Source: Davidsoniella eucalypti
Taxonomy: Eukaryota > Ascomycota > Sordariomycetes > Microascales > Ceratocystidaceae
Reading direction: 5' to 3'
Assembly (NCBI GenBank): GCA_004009845.1
Contig: RMBW01000119.1
Location: forward strand, 1-64,000
Length of the DNA stretch: 64,000 nucleotides
The translations under genes were made by a program, and so were the position numbers. Positions within the stretch are counted from its first letter, which is position 1. Every line of letters starts with the position of its first letter. The notes beneath the pieces were generated by a model. It saw nothing but the letters and a program-made list of their open reading frames with translations, was not told the DNA's origin and made no database searches. Of the stretch, positions 1 to 12,300 are shown piece after piece.

Positions 1-1511
1 ATTTTCTATGGAGCTATATATGTTTTTACTATAGTTAGTTGTGCTGTTTTTTTTGTGTTTCAGTTTGGTTCATCTTTTTCTTCAAGCAGTGCTCCATATT
101 TTTTGGGTTGATGAATATTTTGCTTTGACATATGGCTAGGATTCATCAGGCTAGGAGACGGCGTCATCCCGCGGAGGATTTTATACAGGCACAACTTTAA
201 ATATTTGTGGTAGACATTAAATATAATCAAATTAAAGACTAGGATTCCTCCCCATAACTTCTTGGACAAGTTCTTACATAACATCTACAAGATTAAGGCG
301 ATGCCGATTTCTCATGTCACACCATCAAGTGTATGATATATTCCTGCAGTGTGGAATCACCAAGACTCAAGCCCCTTGATTCTATGGCACTCAATATCAC
401 AACAAATGAGGAATGGCAAATAGATGAGAACATGTGCCAATATTCTGCGTATCAAGATCTCTTCCTGGTACGTAGTTTGACCCTTGTGAGGTGGTGAGAA
501 TAGTAGGCCAATCTACTTTCTTCACAGTTCTACAATTTAGCAAAAATGGCAATGTTTTTATTTTTATTTTCCCTCAAGTTTTATTTGGGTTTTTTTTTTG
601 TACATATCTACATCTTTTAGTCCAGCTAAAGAGAATAGTTATATTAAGCCCTTACTATTGTAAATTCTTAGTATCTACTAGTTATTTAGTGCTCCTTCTG
701 TTTCCCAGTTTAGGTTGTTAAATAAGGTTGATCTTGTCTAGAACCACATTCTATTCTTGTATTGTCTAAGTGATCCTTTTCTGATCTGTGTCATTCCAGG
801 GTATCACAGTCAATATACCAGGTACAACAAAATCAACACAAGATCTATCCAATGACCAATTTGCATCTCTTTGAACTGTTGCTTCTTATTAATGCCACTG
901 AGTACTGCCAACCTACCAGATCCTAAACTATGTATAATTTCTGGGTTAAGCCTGGTGAACTCCGGTGATGGGTCAGATGTTCATGGGTTGGCCATTCCAA
1001 GTGCTTGGCATGATCAGCATGGGCCATATCTAGTTATCTCTCTTTTGTTATAACTTGTTCAACCTTGAATGTAGTTACTTGGCTCGCATGGCCTATAAAG
1101 CCCCCAAGCTTTTCTAATATAGACTAAAGCGTTCGTTCCGGGCTTGATGTAACTAGTCTTTGCCTACATTTAGATACAATTATCCGTGTTGAATGGCCTG
1201 TAATGTGCCTGTGCTTTTATTTATGTATGGGAATATGGTGATATCGAGGTTTTTACATTGTTGCATGAGCATATAGAGTATTGAAAGTGGCTCTAGAGGA
1301 GGTGATATACAAAAAGAAGACTCAGCTCAGCCTAAGAAACAAGATATAAGTATCACGACATGCCCATTCGTTTACTCACTGTTTCGGATCTTATTCTCAC
1401 CACCTTCACCATCAGCCTCACCTCTCTCTTTCTCCACTCTTACTATCCTTGATACAGCTCTGCCAACTCTATAGTATTATCTTCATCATCTTATCTTCTC
1501 GCTCTATCACC
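1..1511. other. Intergenic, no gene recognised
   Basis: I see no open frame with family features or plausible splice structure. The stretch is AT-rich with T-runs. The last 130 bases before the gene at 1512 become pyrimidine-rich, which is usual for a fungal promoter and 5' leader on the plus strand. Confidence 0.5.
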
Positions 1512-2240
1512 ATGAGATCCTTCAGTGTCCTCGTTCTCTGTGCTCTGGCTTCCAGCGCTGCTGTTCCGACCGTGCCCGTGAACCCGAGCCTTGAAAATCT
1601 TTCTGTAGATGTTCAGGAGCGCGCCAATGAAGTTCCTCTGGAAGACATCACCTTCAACATCAAGACAAACGAGGTGTCAGAAGATGGTCAAGAGGAGGCT
1701 TTCATTGTCCCGGACCACCGGATTTCCGTTGAAGCTAACTATGATGCGATAAAAGCCGTTGCCCCTGTGCCGCTTGTTCGTGGAAAGTCATACTACTTTT
1801 TGCATTGCACCAAGCCCATCGAAGGTTTCAAGCCCCGGAATGATGTGATTTCTAGCATTGCTAAGGAGACCGGTTGCGTCAACCACTCTCTACTTGTTGG
1901 CACGGTTGGTTTCTACACCGATATCTTCACTGGTACCGACTACCAAGTCTTCCAGAGGACGAATGATGAAAGCTGGTACTTGTTTGATATGAAATTTAAT
2001 GCTAAATCCAGACATGTGTAAGTATTCTGATTATATGCCCTTATAGTTTCGAGTTTGTATGACAGTATGTACTAACTTTACCTTTACAGTCTACATTGGG
2101 GTGGTGAAACCACTTCCTCTAAGATTGATCCTTCCAATATTGAGGCGCTCTCCAAGACCTGGACTGCCGAAGCGGGAGACACCCTTTCCTCCGAGTACAA
2201 CACCCTGGCCTACTACAAATACATGGCTAAAAACCTTTAA
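1512..2240 (+). CDS. Small secreted protein of unknown function
   Basis: The gene has two exons, 1512-2017 and 2090-2240, giving 218 residues. The 72-nt intron starts GTAAGT, has an ACTAAC branch-point-like site near 2071 and ends ACAG, and the reading frame is kept across it. The ATG at 1512 is chosen because it begins a clear signal peptide (MRSFSVLVLCALASSAAVP, a basic residue then a hydrophobic core ending in small residues). An in-frame upstream codon near 1449 would bury this signal. The mature part holds only two cysteines (in LHCTK and GCVNH), which could form one disulfide, and it is rich in Tyr and Trp. No catalytic motif or transmembrane helix is visible. It stands alone between an empty stretch and a LINE. 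It could be a cell-wall protein, an effector-like protein or a secreted orphan. I do not recognise the family. Confidence 0.8.
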
Positions 2241-2707
2241 ACCATACATGACATATGCTTGTTCTAGACCAGCAAATCAAGTTTTCATGGCTAGAAATGT
2301 CAAACTGTAGCACTGTGGAGTTGGAAAGGGTGCTACACAGGCATTTCTAGATTAGCATTTATATCATATAGCCTCTGTGCTCTTCATAGTTTTGCATTTT
2401 ATCTCATAGCCTAGTCTTCCAGTCAAGTTTGGCCTTCCCTAAGGGTTTGACTTGCGTCCTACTTGGCTCAAATCATATTTTATCGTCGTTTTTTGTTTTA
2501 CACATCACTCATTAATACCTGGTCAGTGCGTTTCAGGGCCTGAAATCCGCAGTCATATTATATATAGATGGCCGATTTTGCTTGGATCGCAAAATGTCAT
2601 TCACAAAATCTCTCGCTATATTTAGAATTTGTATATTAATCGGGCCAATAAAGACGCCACCTATTACCCTAACTGCGCACGGTGTCTATCTACTAACTAC
2701 TTGCTTG
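2241..2707. other. 3' flank of the secreted-protein gene, no gene seen
   Basis: AT-rich sequence lies between the stop codon at 2240 and the simple repeat that I take as the 3' end of the LINE. I recognise no coding or RNA gene. Confidence 0.4.
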
Positions 2708-2708
2708 T

Positions 2709-2727
2709 GTTGATGATGATGATGATT
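2709..2727. repeat. TGA trinucleotide run, probable LINE 3' tail
   Basis: TGATGATGATGATGAT on the plus strand reads as an ATC-type tail preceded by AATAAA-like sequence on the minus strand. Simple-repeat tails of this kind are common at the 3' ends of fungal LINEs. Assigning it as the tail of this copy is inference from its position just beyond the zinc-knuckle region. Confidence 0.4.
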
Positions 2728-3083
2728 TTATTTATAGTTTAGAGATTTATCTAAGAGCTTCCTTTTCGACTCCGGGCGAGGCCGTGTTTTCTGGCACCAA
2801 TTTTCTATGTTGCTAGTATCCGGGACTGCTCACTAGTTTGGCATCCATCCCTTTTATAGTAGCAACACCTACTTACTTTCGTCTCCTTTTAAAGCAAAAA
2901 CAAAACGAAAACAAAAACCAATATGAATACTAATAAAACAAAGGAAAAAAATAAGAATTTCCATGATCCTCAACCCTGCTCTCTCTGCAGTGGTTGTGCC
3001 TGTTTTTGTGCCTTTTTTGCCAGTGTTCTTCTACCTTTCATGGTCATGAGTAGTCTTTTGGTGGATACTCTGCCCCAATTTGC

Positions 3084-6000
3084 GACAAGTCCAAGTATGA
3101 GTCCTTTCCTTGTCTTTGCCACACCTGTGGCATTCCATTGTGGCGTTCTCGTGGCCAAACCTCTCTATTCTTTGAAGTCACCATGACCAGAGAGTGCGAC
3201 CAGTACCTGTCCTTGACTGATTCTTGTCCCCCCAGGTATGGCGACTTCACCTGCAGAGGGGAACCCCATTTCTTGCCTCTCTATGTTGTCTCCGATGGCT
3301 GCCTGCTCGTAGAACCATTCTTTAAACTTTGCCTGTTTATGTTCCTTAAACCACCTGTAAGCTCCTGATATAGACATGGAGTGTTCCGGAGTGCATTTGG
3401 CCGAGACTTTTGCCAGTGCATCGGCTCTCTCATTGCCGCCGATTCCCTTGTGCCCGGGGGTCCAGATGCAGTAGACCTTTCTGTTTATCAGCCCATTTTT
3501 CAATGTCTGAATAAGCTTCTTGGCCTCGTCAATTGCCTCCTGTGAGGATCCTGCCTTGTTGTGTGATCCATTTATGCGGGATACCGCGGCCCTGTTGGCG
3601 AGGCAGATCCAGATGTTTGTACACCTGTCTGTCAGTATCGGGGTGAGGCCTTTGAGTCCAAGTAGTATCGCAAATATTTCAGCATCTATGACCTCTTTTC
3701 ATCTGCCCCCCGAGTAAGATCCCTCCAGGGTGGCTGTTCCTCCTTTTTCGGCAATCCATCCCGAGCCCTGCGAGCTTTTGGAGCCATCCGTGTATAGCCA
3801 GATGTCGGAGGAGGGGCAGGTTTCCTTGTGTCTCAAGTGTGCCTCTGCCGCTAAATCCTTTCCTTGCCCAGTGACTACCGCACTTGCTTTCCCCATCCAT
3901 TTGTTCGAAACGGTCATGGTACTCCGCAAAGTCGCCATGACCTGTCCGGGCAGTTAGGATCCGTCCCACCGTAGATCTGTGCTGGTCTTTAAACCAGTCC
4001 ACCTTGTAGACAGTCTTTGTTTCAAAACGAACCCCAAGGTGCTTTCTCGGCTCGCACTCCGCTATCCATGACTTGAAGTCGGCATTTAGCTGTGCGTTTT
4101 TCCATCTGTGGGCTTTTTCCATCTGTGGGCGGAAGCAAGGGACATATGGTCGCGGTCGAGGTCCACAAGCTTAGTATTGCTTGTACACCCTTGTTTTGCC
4201 AACTTGTCAACTAGCTCGTTGCCAGGAACATTAGTGTATCCTAGGACCTATCTGATGCTACCGACTGCTAGCTCTACACGCTCAGTGCCTCTTTTCCACT
4301 CATGGAGTAAGCTTCGGATCTTGTTGACAGCCTCTTGAGAAGTTCCATTCTTACCCACCATATTGGAGATGCGTTGTGCAACACCCAAATTGTCAAGGCA
4401 CAGATATAGACTGCCTGCATCGGGAGGAGCATGCTTGATGGCCGCTTGGACTGCATTGTCTGCGGCAATAGCCTCTGTGCCGGCCACTTCTCGTAGAGAG
4501 CCACATGACCCTAGACCTTCACAGAGTTTGATGATCATAAAAGACTGCCCAGCCAGCCCCTGTTCTGCCCTTCCCATCACGAGAACCATCGGAGTAGACC
4601 CATAGTGTTTTCGAGTCTGCCTCAGCCACCTCTTTCAAATGATGTTTGGCAGCTTCTTCTTTGTCCAGCTGCGGTCGCAGACAGTCACAGGGGCCCTTTT
4701 CTTCTGGGAAGAGTCTGTTCGACTCTTTAATCGGCACCAGTAGCAATTTCTTGTACACATCGATGTGTCTTTCTATCTCTGAGATGCACAGCGGGTGCCG
4801 GGAGTCTACCGTAGAAGCCCGAACGGCAGCGGCTCTCTCGAGGTCCTTGAGTATCATCTCCATGTTTGGGAACGAGGAGAGGATGTGCAGAAGCCTAGTT
4901 GGCGTGGTACAGTATACTGGCAGTGTGGCCCTCAGGGCAGCTCTCAAAGCTACCTCTAGCCTTTCTTTCCCTGCAGCCTGCATGAAGGGAGACCAGGTGG
5001 AAGAGGCATACGTCAGTTGGGGAAGCACACAACTCCTTACTGCATGTAGCAGACTCCTCACTGGTGTTCCTCGGTAGACTCCTGAGAGAACTCAGTGCGT
5101 TCGTGGTTGTCTTGGCTTTAGCAGTGACCTGCTTTGCGTGTTCCAAAAAGTTGAAGCCGGAATCCCACCATACACCTAGCCACCTTAGAGACTTGGAAGG
5201 CTTTAGTAGCCCTCCACAGGGTAGCGTAACTGGGCTCATAGAGGAGCATTCTCTTGTTCGGCAGTGTAACAGTCCTGTTTTGTCCCAGTCTAGCGAAAGA
5301 CCATTGTCCCTGCACCATTTCTCTATCCTTTTCAGGATTCCGTTAGTTAATGGTTTCCACATTAACTGAAATATTCTTAGATGAGACCGAGACAAGGCCA
5401 TCGTCAGTGTAGGCTAGACCCCAAACTACTGCATGTAGGCTCGTCATATAAAGCATGTACAGGATGGGGGAGGCCGCCGAGCCCTGTGGCAGACTACCTC
5501 CAACTTTCCTAGTGACCGGCTAGTCTCCTTCTATAGAGAGAAAAACTTCCCATCCAATCAAAAAAAATTCCACCCATTTGACTATCGACGTTGGCCAGCC
5601 TTGAATTCTAAGCCTTTGAACTAGCCTACCCCGTTTCACGGCATCGAAGGCACCCTTAATGTCGTAGGTGACAAAAGAGGTTATCTCTCCATGCTTGGAT
5701 TGTCCCTTAATCTTGTCTGCCAGCAACAGTGTGAGGTCCGTAGCTGCCCTTCTTGGTACTGCGCTAGCATATGTATATGTGCGGGGGATGATCTCTAGTT
5801 CAATGGCTTGTGCCGCCAGTCTTCGCGCTACAATTCTCTCGAGTCCCTTTCCCAGAGTTGAGAGAAGTGAGATCAGTCTGTAGCTTCTTGGGTTTCTCCC
5901 CTTCGTGAAACTTCTTCATCTGCCTCCTCTGTTTGGGTGTGTGTTTCCAAGAGGAGCAGCGCCTTTTCCTTAGATGTGGGCGCTGCCCCACTGTTTGAAG

Positions 6001-6840
6001 TCAGAGGTGGCATGCTGTATGATGCTCTGGCACGAGTCCAATTCAATGCAGTGAACACATCTCCCGGCTCGTTGATGGCTTCGATGTTCCGTTGCCACAT
6101 TTCCCGCCTAGCTTTTCGTACCTCTCGGCGAAAGGCTTTGCGCTTCGCCTTGTACAGCTCGAAGAATAGAGCTGTTCGGTTCGCTCTCCAAGCAACTTTC
6201 GCTCGTCGTGCCTCTTGGATTGTGACTTTACAGGCCTCGTTCCACCAGCGCTTCCCAACGCCTCTACCAGCAGTCTTTGGGGTTGACTCATTGAGAACTC
6301 GGACCAGTGCTTGAGTGATCCTTCGAGCTTCTTCGTCCAGCCCCCCCCCCCCCCCCCGGGGTTGACAGCTGTCCAGATGTGAGGTTGGCAGATTCTTTTT
6401 CGCAAGCTTTCAGAAAGAGCTCCTTGTCTACCTTGTCCATCCTGTATCTCACAGCACGAATAGATGTTTGGGGAAGTGTACCGGCCACTGTTGTAAGGAG
6501 TATTTCGTGGTCACTCCCACAGTCCAGATCTGTTTGGACCTCCGTGGTGTAGAGATGCCCTCTGCTCAGCTCCCGGGTTGCAAAGATTAAGTCTATCACT
6601 GAGGGCGACCGGGGGTTGGCATGGCATGTTGTGGCATCATGGTCATTCAGGAGAATGGCACCTGACTCCTCAGCCCAATCTACCAGCTTGTCACTGTCGG
6701 AAGACTCGTTGGTTCCACTATCCCACAAGTGTGAATGTGTGTTCCAGTCCCCACACGATTTCCTGCGCCTTCAAAGCAACTACCCAGCGTTGATCATCGC
6801 CCGGGTTTGGGTTATACACGTTAGCTATCATAACCCCGGT
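3084..6840 (-). pseudogene. LINE ORF2 polyprotein remnant (EN-RT-RNaseH-RNaseH-Zn knuckle)
   Basis: The ORF2 product would nick target DNA and copy the element RNA at the nick. Readable blocks sit in at least three frames, for example 6728-6288 (endonuclease), 5726-5520 and 5500-4900 (reverse transcriptase), 5061-4519 and 4589-4248 (thumb and first RNase H), 4122-3679, and 3503-3165 (second RNase H). The RT box YTDD is intact. The first RNase H keeps SDGS and CLDN but its C-terminal box reads PGNELVDKLAKQ. The second has YTDGSK and the well-kept WTPGHKGIGGNERAD, but its central Asp is replaced (CLAN instead of CLDN). A long C homopolymer at 6343-6358 falls inside the reading frame. I see no intact start codon. 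Confidence 0.8.
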
Positions 6841-6852
6841 TTTGATTTGATT

Positions 6853-7656
6853 TGATTATATTTAACGTCTACCTAAATCACTAAGATCATACGACGCCGG
6901 ATTGGTTACCGGACAGATATTTAACGTCCTCCGCTTGACAAGCTCAATGGCTTTGTATGTGCGGGACGAGACTGTCCCCTAGCCCCGAAGAACTAGTGGT
7001 CCATACCTCCACTATGAGCAACAAAAACAAATACAAAAAAAAAAAAAAAAAAACAGTGCATCCACAAAACTATTCCCCAAAAGACAGATCCACAAAACCA
7101 ACTCCTAAGTGGAGCTACCATCCCCACTATTCAGTGAGCCTCCAAGAGGCTGGTGATCGTGGCCGTAAGAATGAAAAATTTGGCGTAATCGAGTCAGGTG
7201 CTATGGATGAAGCAACAGCGACAAGATTCCCGCGCCGCGGGGTCGGGCATCCGGAACCTTCAAAAGGCTGCCCGCCGTGTGTGAGTGTGGCTCCCTGAGG
7301 TGAGTGGATAGACTCGGGAGACCAACGATCGAAAAGGTGCGGGGTCGGTCGCTGGTGAGAACATCCCTCGAGAGGGGAAATCGGGCTCAAGGCCTCACGA
7401 AACGGTGCTTCGAAGACGACAAGTGTCGAAAAAGAAAACGAGAATGGACAACAGCATTGGGGATATGTGCTGGTCGCTCTTAAAACCCACGACGAAGGGG
7501 AAAGATTCGTCTTTGGACGGAGGGGGAGGTACTCGAACTCAAAGGTACCCCCCCGATGGTTGTAGGAGGGAAGGTTGTAACCCCGGTTGGAAGCGGGCCG
7601 GCTTAGTAATCAGGTACAACTTAGGGCCGAGTAAGCCTCAGTTTTCAAGCTAAGCT
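6853..7656. repeat. Unidentified GC-richer segment, possibly a second retroelement fragment
   Basis: This segment separates the truncated LINE from tRNA-Glu. Its border with the LINE is a (TTTGA)3 run at 6841-6855. The string ATATTTAACGTC occurs twice about 60 bases apart (near 6858 and 6917). A long A-run lies at about 7029-7053. From 7150 to 7620 the sequence is clearly GC-richer than its surroundings and Ser/Pro-rich frames open on the minus strand (7390-7127) without matching a family I know. On the minus strand the (AATCA)n border would suit a LINE 3' tail, so this may be the 3' end or internally deleted remains of another LINE lying head-to-tail with the first. Confidence 0.35.
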
Positions 7657-7658
7657 AA

Positions 7659-7730
7659 TCCGATATGGTCTAGGGGCTAGGATATCTCGCTCTCACCGAG
7701 AAGGCCGGGGTTCGATTCCCCGTATCGGAG
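7659..7730 (+). tRNA. tRNA-Glu (anticodon CTC)
   Basis: The 72-nt gene folds as a cloverleaf. The acceptor stem pairs TCCGATA with TATCGGA and leaves G as discriminator. The anticodon stem pairs TCTCG with CGAGA around the loop CTCTCAC, placing CTC at 7692-7694. The T arm CCGGG-TTCGATT-CCCGG carries the B box. There is no intron. It decodes GAG. A T-run follows within about 30 bases, fitting RNA polymerase III termination. Confidence 0.95.
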
Positions 7731-9315
7731 CGCATGATTGTCCATCACGGGCGACTATCTTTTTGCTCCCTTCGTGATAGTTGACATGCTTTTATTTTCG
7801 TTATAGTGTTGCGTTATCACCCATGGATAGATTCATGTGCTTTTCTTTATGATTGTCATGCATTGTAGATGTAAGATAGTAATAAATAAATGATTGTCAT
7901 ACAGTTTCTTTCTCCCCGAAGGAACGGAATATTGAGTACTACCAAGTTGATATCCTTAAAAGTCAAGATCAATTTCTACACTTGATGGTAAGAATTGCAC
8001 TCTAAATCTTGAAAATCATACTAGGAGTCTTATATTACAAACAAGAGATAGTATAGACTGTATAGCTCGATGTTATGATATGTTAGTTTTTAAAGTCTCA
8101 TGATAGTAATTCATATTATGTCAAATTGACATTGTAGCCTATTCATTGACTCATAGAGCCGGTAACTTTGTTTAATGTTCATTTTCTTCACATCCTTGGG
8201 GGCCTATAGTGATCGATTGATGAATTACTAGTATATATATATACATGGCCACCTATATGTAAGAGCCAGATATCAAGACTAAGTTGTATTGATGACTTTC
8301 AACCCTTTATGTCTATGCAAGTGATATATGTACTAAAGAAGCATCATGTACATATGTACAGTTTTCTGCATACAAACTAGGTTAACAAAAAAAATTCAAT
8401 ACATAACATATCACCTAGTAAGTTCAAGTCAGAAAAAGATTTAATTTTAACAGTTACAATTCAATCGAGGTATCAAAAAACAAAACACGAAAAGAAATCA
8501 ATTCTAATCCCTCTTTCTTTTTCTCCCATTTTTTGTTTTTCAGATATATGTGAAATTAACAAAAAATGAATGAAAATGGTACGATGGGAGAAAGAAAAAA
8601 AAACATATAAAAAAGGAGATATAAAAAAACAACAGAGAAGAAAAATCAAGAAGTCGAAGTTGAAAAAAAATGATGAGGAAGACAATAGCAACCGACTATC
8701 ATACCAGAAGGAATAAAAAAAAAATGGGAGAAAAAACACAAAGGGTGCGAACACAAGAGTTATCGAGAAGAATGATAATATAGAAGAAGAAGAGAAGAAG
8801 AAAAAAAAAGAAACGCCAATGAACTCCTCACTTCTGCCACCCCTCCCTTTCTTATGTGGAAAATGAAACCTTCCGTCCCAACAAAGAAACTAAGCTAATA
8901 ACAAGACGAAAGAATAATATAAGACGAAGGCTTGAACAGTAATGAAAAAAAAAATTGGTACGAATGTGACAAAGGAAAGAAATAGGATAGATAGATAGGG
9001 CAAAGATAGATAGAGATAATCCAAAATAAGAAGCGGGACAACAACTTCATACTCTGGAATGCCCGAGGAGAGAGGAGGGGGAAGATAGATATAGTAGGAT
9101 GGATGGTAAATAGTAATAATAAAGTTGCATGTGAAACCGGAAAACACCATCATAGGTCGGTCGTTTTACGTTTGTGTTTTCTTTTGCCTCATGAAAGCCG
9201 CGATATGCCAGTAGATTTGGATCAAGAAAAAGAGATAAAAAGTAAGAATATACAAAGAAGGAAAACGGGAAGAAAAAAAAAGTAGAGCCATCATTAAAGA
9301 TCATATAAAAGAACT
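7731..9315. other. Intergenic; strongly purine-rich plus strand
   Basis: No gene is recognised. From about 8470 to 9300 the plus strand is dominated by A and G runs, so the minus strand is T/C-rich. This fits the 3' untranslated and termination region of the kinesin gene, which is transcribed on the minus strand and stops at 9316. A short palindromic TGTACATATGTACA lies at about 8347-8360. Confidence 0.4.
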
Positions 9316-12300
9316 CTAGATCTCAATAGCTAGAGACTTGGTAGAAGCCTCCTTCAACTCTGAAAGTGGCATATCGACGGTTGCTGGGGTTGTTGGTGCA
9401 GTGTTAGTTGCCATAAGTGATGGTCTAGTAGGCGAGGGCTCCTGAGAGACTGGAACCGAGCTGGAGTTGGTGCTACGGTCACGGCTGATGCTGCCTACGC
9501 TCATGTTGGAGTGGCTGTGAGCATTGCGGATTATGCGGTCGTTGACCACGCGAACGCTGCCGCGAACGCTGCGCATTAGATGGCCACTCTCGATTCTATC
9601 GGAGATCATCTCATCTAATATGCGCATCTCGTCGGTGCTCTTGTTGCGACGCTTGGGAGCGGCGATGACGGTTGTTGGTGCAGGCGATGGCGCCTGTGTG
9701 GAGAAGAAGTTAGAGGAGCTCGACATGCGCTCTGATATCCGCTCGCTCATGCGTTCAGACATACGTTCAGATTGTGGTGAGCGCTGATCAAAGCTCATCT
9801 CTGCGGCTTCACGAGACCGAGTGGCGCTTCGAAGAGCACTCAGCATGTGATCCTTGTCGTCTAGGCGTGCTCTCAGGTCCGCGATTTCGGTGTCCTTTTC
9901 TTTGAGAAGGGCAGCCACGCTGTGATCTTCGCCGACCATAATGCCCTTGTTAGGAGTCGATAGGCCAACCGAAGTCCGCGATGAAGATGCCCTCCTTGCC
10001 TGGATAAGACGCTTCTCGAGCGTAGCGATATAGCGGTTCTTGTCGACAAGATCGGATTGCAGCGCCCGGTTCTGTGCAGCTAGAGATGCGATTCCGTCGC
10101 CATATTCGCCGATGCTATCATCGTCCTCGGTGGATGTGGACGTTGGCTGATCGCCGCCCGATAATCTATTGCCGCCACTGGATCTCCGACCGATAGTAGA
10201 GGTCGAGGTCATGGAAGACGTGCGGTCGGTTATAGAACGGCCGGCGATAGATGTTGCGACTGATGATCGGATAGATACCTGCGACATAGTAGAGAAACGC
10301 ATTCCTAGTGAGCTGTATGATCCACTAGTGTTAACTCCGATCGATTTAGAACTTAGAATCAGTTTGTTGAGGTGATCGATGCGCTCCTTCAACGCGGTTC
10401 GTGCTAATTGCATTTCAAGCATTTGCTCCTCGTGTCGCTGTTCGGCTTCCATTTCGCGCATCCGTTCTTCTTCGGCGTCTCGTTGCAAGTCACTCTCTGA
10501 CTTGGCATGCACGATTGCATCGTTAGAGCCCTTGCTGCCGCCGTTCTTTTGTTGTGTTTCGAGCTGGCCACGCAGCTCTTGGATTTCCATACGATAACGC
10601 TCGAGAAGGACACGAGCACCTCCTTCGCCTCCCACGCCAAGCGCCTCTTCTGCGCGCTTTGCATGACTGACGATACTATTGCGGGCACGTGATGCAAATT
10701 TCAGTGTGTTGAGGGTTTCGGTGATATGGGTTGCGTGAGCTGTCGCGTTGGCGACTCCGGTTTGAATCGTGCACAATATACTGACTAATGAGTTACCAGA
10801 CAGCGCACCTTGCAGAAGACGAGTCAGTTTGGAGTCACGGTAAGGCAAATGCTTGCCTTCCTTGTCTCCGCCCTTACCCTCCTTTTGCTCAGACAGCTTG
10901 GAAATGACGGTACCCAGAGTTAGTAGAGACTTGTTGATGTGAGAACCCTCTTGACGGCGCTCCTTGGACTCGGCAGCCTTCTCGGAACCAGCAAGATCGA
11001 TCAGACTCAGTGTAGAAACACGAACGCCACCAGGAGGAAGGCCAGATCTCTTACTTCCAGCTTCGACTCCGGGCACGCGCTCACGGCTTTCAACGACAAT
11101 TTGTACGACTGCATGACTTCGAGAACTGCGGGCGTTGAACTGGGTGCTGGCGGTTCGTCTAGCTTGGTCGCCACGAGCGATGACACGTAGCAGCTGGGTT
11201 GGACTTTGCACGATCTCTTCTTTCAAGGGAGTCGCATAGACACCACGTTTGGCATCTTCGCGCAGCTTGATCTCTTCTTGCTGGCCAGCGCCGCCGGGGC
11301 CGGTTGCTGTTGGCATACTGAGAAGATCTTGGATGCGCTCGTTGTAGATTTCGAGGTAGCTGACACGGAGTAAGAACTCGCGGGATGGGGTTTCGCGGAT
11401 ATAGGAGAAGATATCGGTGATGGCCAGTGGGATCACACCGGGAGATGAGGCAGTTCCTTGCATGGAGAAGGTCTTGCCAGTACCCGTCATACCGTATGCG
11501 AAAACGGTACCGTGATAACCCTCCATGACGCGGCGCACAAGGCGCTTGGCAAGGTGGTCGTATACGCGGGAGTTGTTGTCCTGTGCGCTGAAGACATTGT
11601 CTAGAAGATATTAGTATGTGGATTTCTCGATATGGAGAAGTGTGTACAGTATTGTTGGTAGCAAAGCGTGTTTGTCCCGAATGCGCGCATGTCCTGTGAT
11701 TTGGGTGTTGCGACGAAAAAAAAGAAAAGAAAAAAAGGGGGCGAAATCAAACGATGCGATTTATATCGTTTGCGCCAGAATGTGTTGGATGCAGCCAAGT
11801 CTAAACGGAAGGGGGAAATCGGAGTGCTTACCGTAGGTGTAATCGCCAGCATCTTTGCCATTGTAGGAGATGGTCGAGTTGCGGCCGTCGATGCTCCATT
11901 CGCCGTCATTCTTGTCGCCCGGATTTCCAGTGGGTCGGACACGAACACTGACAACTACGTTGCCCTTGCCGTCAGACTTCTTGCTGGGCAAGCCGGACGC
12001 CATCGAATCGTGCGCTTTTTGCAGGCCGTCAGCTGGGTCGTCGTAGGTCGTCGCGGAAGTCGAGTAAGAGTCTTGAGCGGATGAGGTGCGACTATGTGGA
12101 GGTGAAGAAACGCTGATAAAACCGTCGGATGTTCGGATTCCCGAGCCAATGGACTTCCCCTCACTGTTATTGCTGATGTTGCTGTTGTTGTTGTTGGCAA
12201 AACCATTCGAGAGGCTGGGAGAGCTGGCAAACGGAGAACCCATGGAAGTCTTGGATTTGCGGGTCGAGTTTCGTTTCTTAAGATCGCCTGCAAGAGGGCT

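Larger units (their letters stand above)
2709..6852 (-). mobile_element. Tad-like LINE (non-LTR retrotransposon), 5'-truncated and inactive
   Basis: On the minus strand, fragments of one ORF2 polyprotein appear in the expected order. An endonuclease C-terminal part lies near 6840-6400 (NVYNPNPGDD, then SVIDLIFATREL and a CGSDHE motif). The reverse transcriptase lies near 5720-4900 (VTYDIKGAFDAV, LPQGSAASPILY, and the YTDD catalytic box at 5400-5411). Two RNase H-like modules lie at about 4610-4170 and 3830-3380. A CCHC-like zinc knuckle (ECHRCGK...HTWTC) lies near 3134-3084. The likely 3' tail is an ATC/TGA trinucleotide run at 2709-2727. Frameshifts and stops break the frame repeatedly, and the 5' half of the endonuclease is missing, so the copy is dead. 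Order and motifs match Tad/I-type fungal LINEs. Both end points are inferred. Confidence 0.85.

Noticed and set aside
1040..1240. TATA-like CCTATAAAGCCCC and TGTTATAAC-like start, considered as a solo LTR
   Set aside because: No terminal TG..CA pair with a target duplication, and no second copy in the window.
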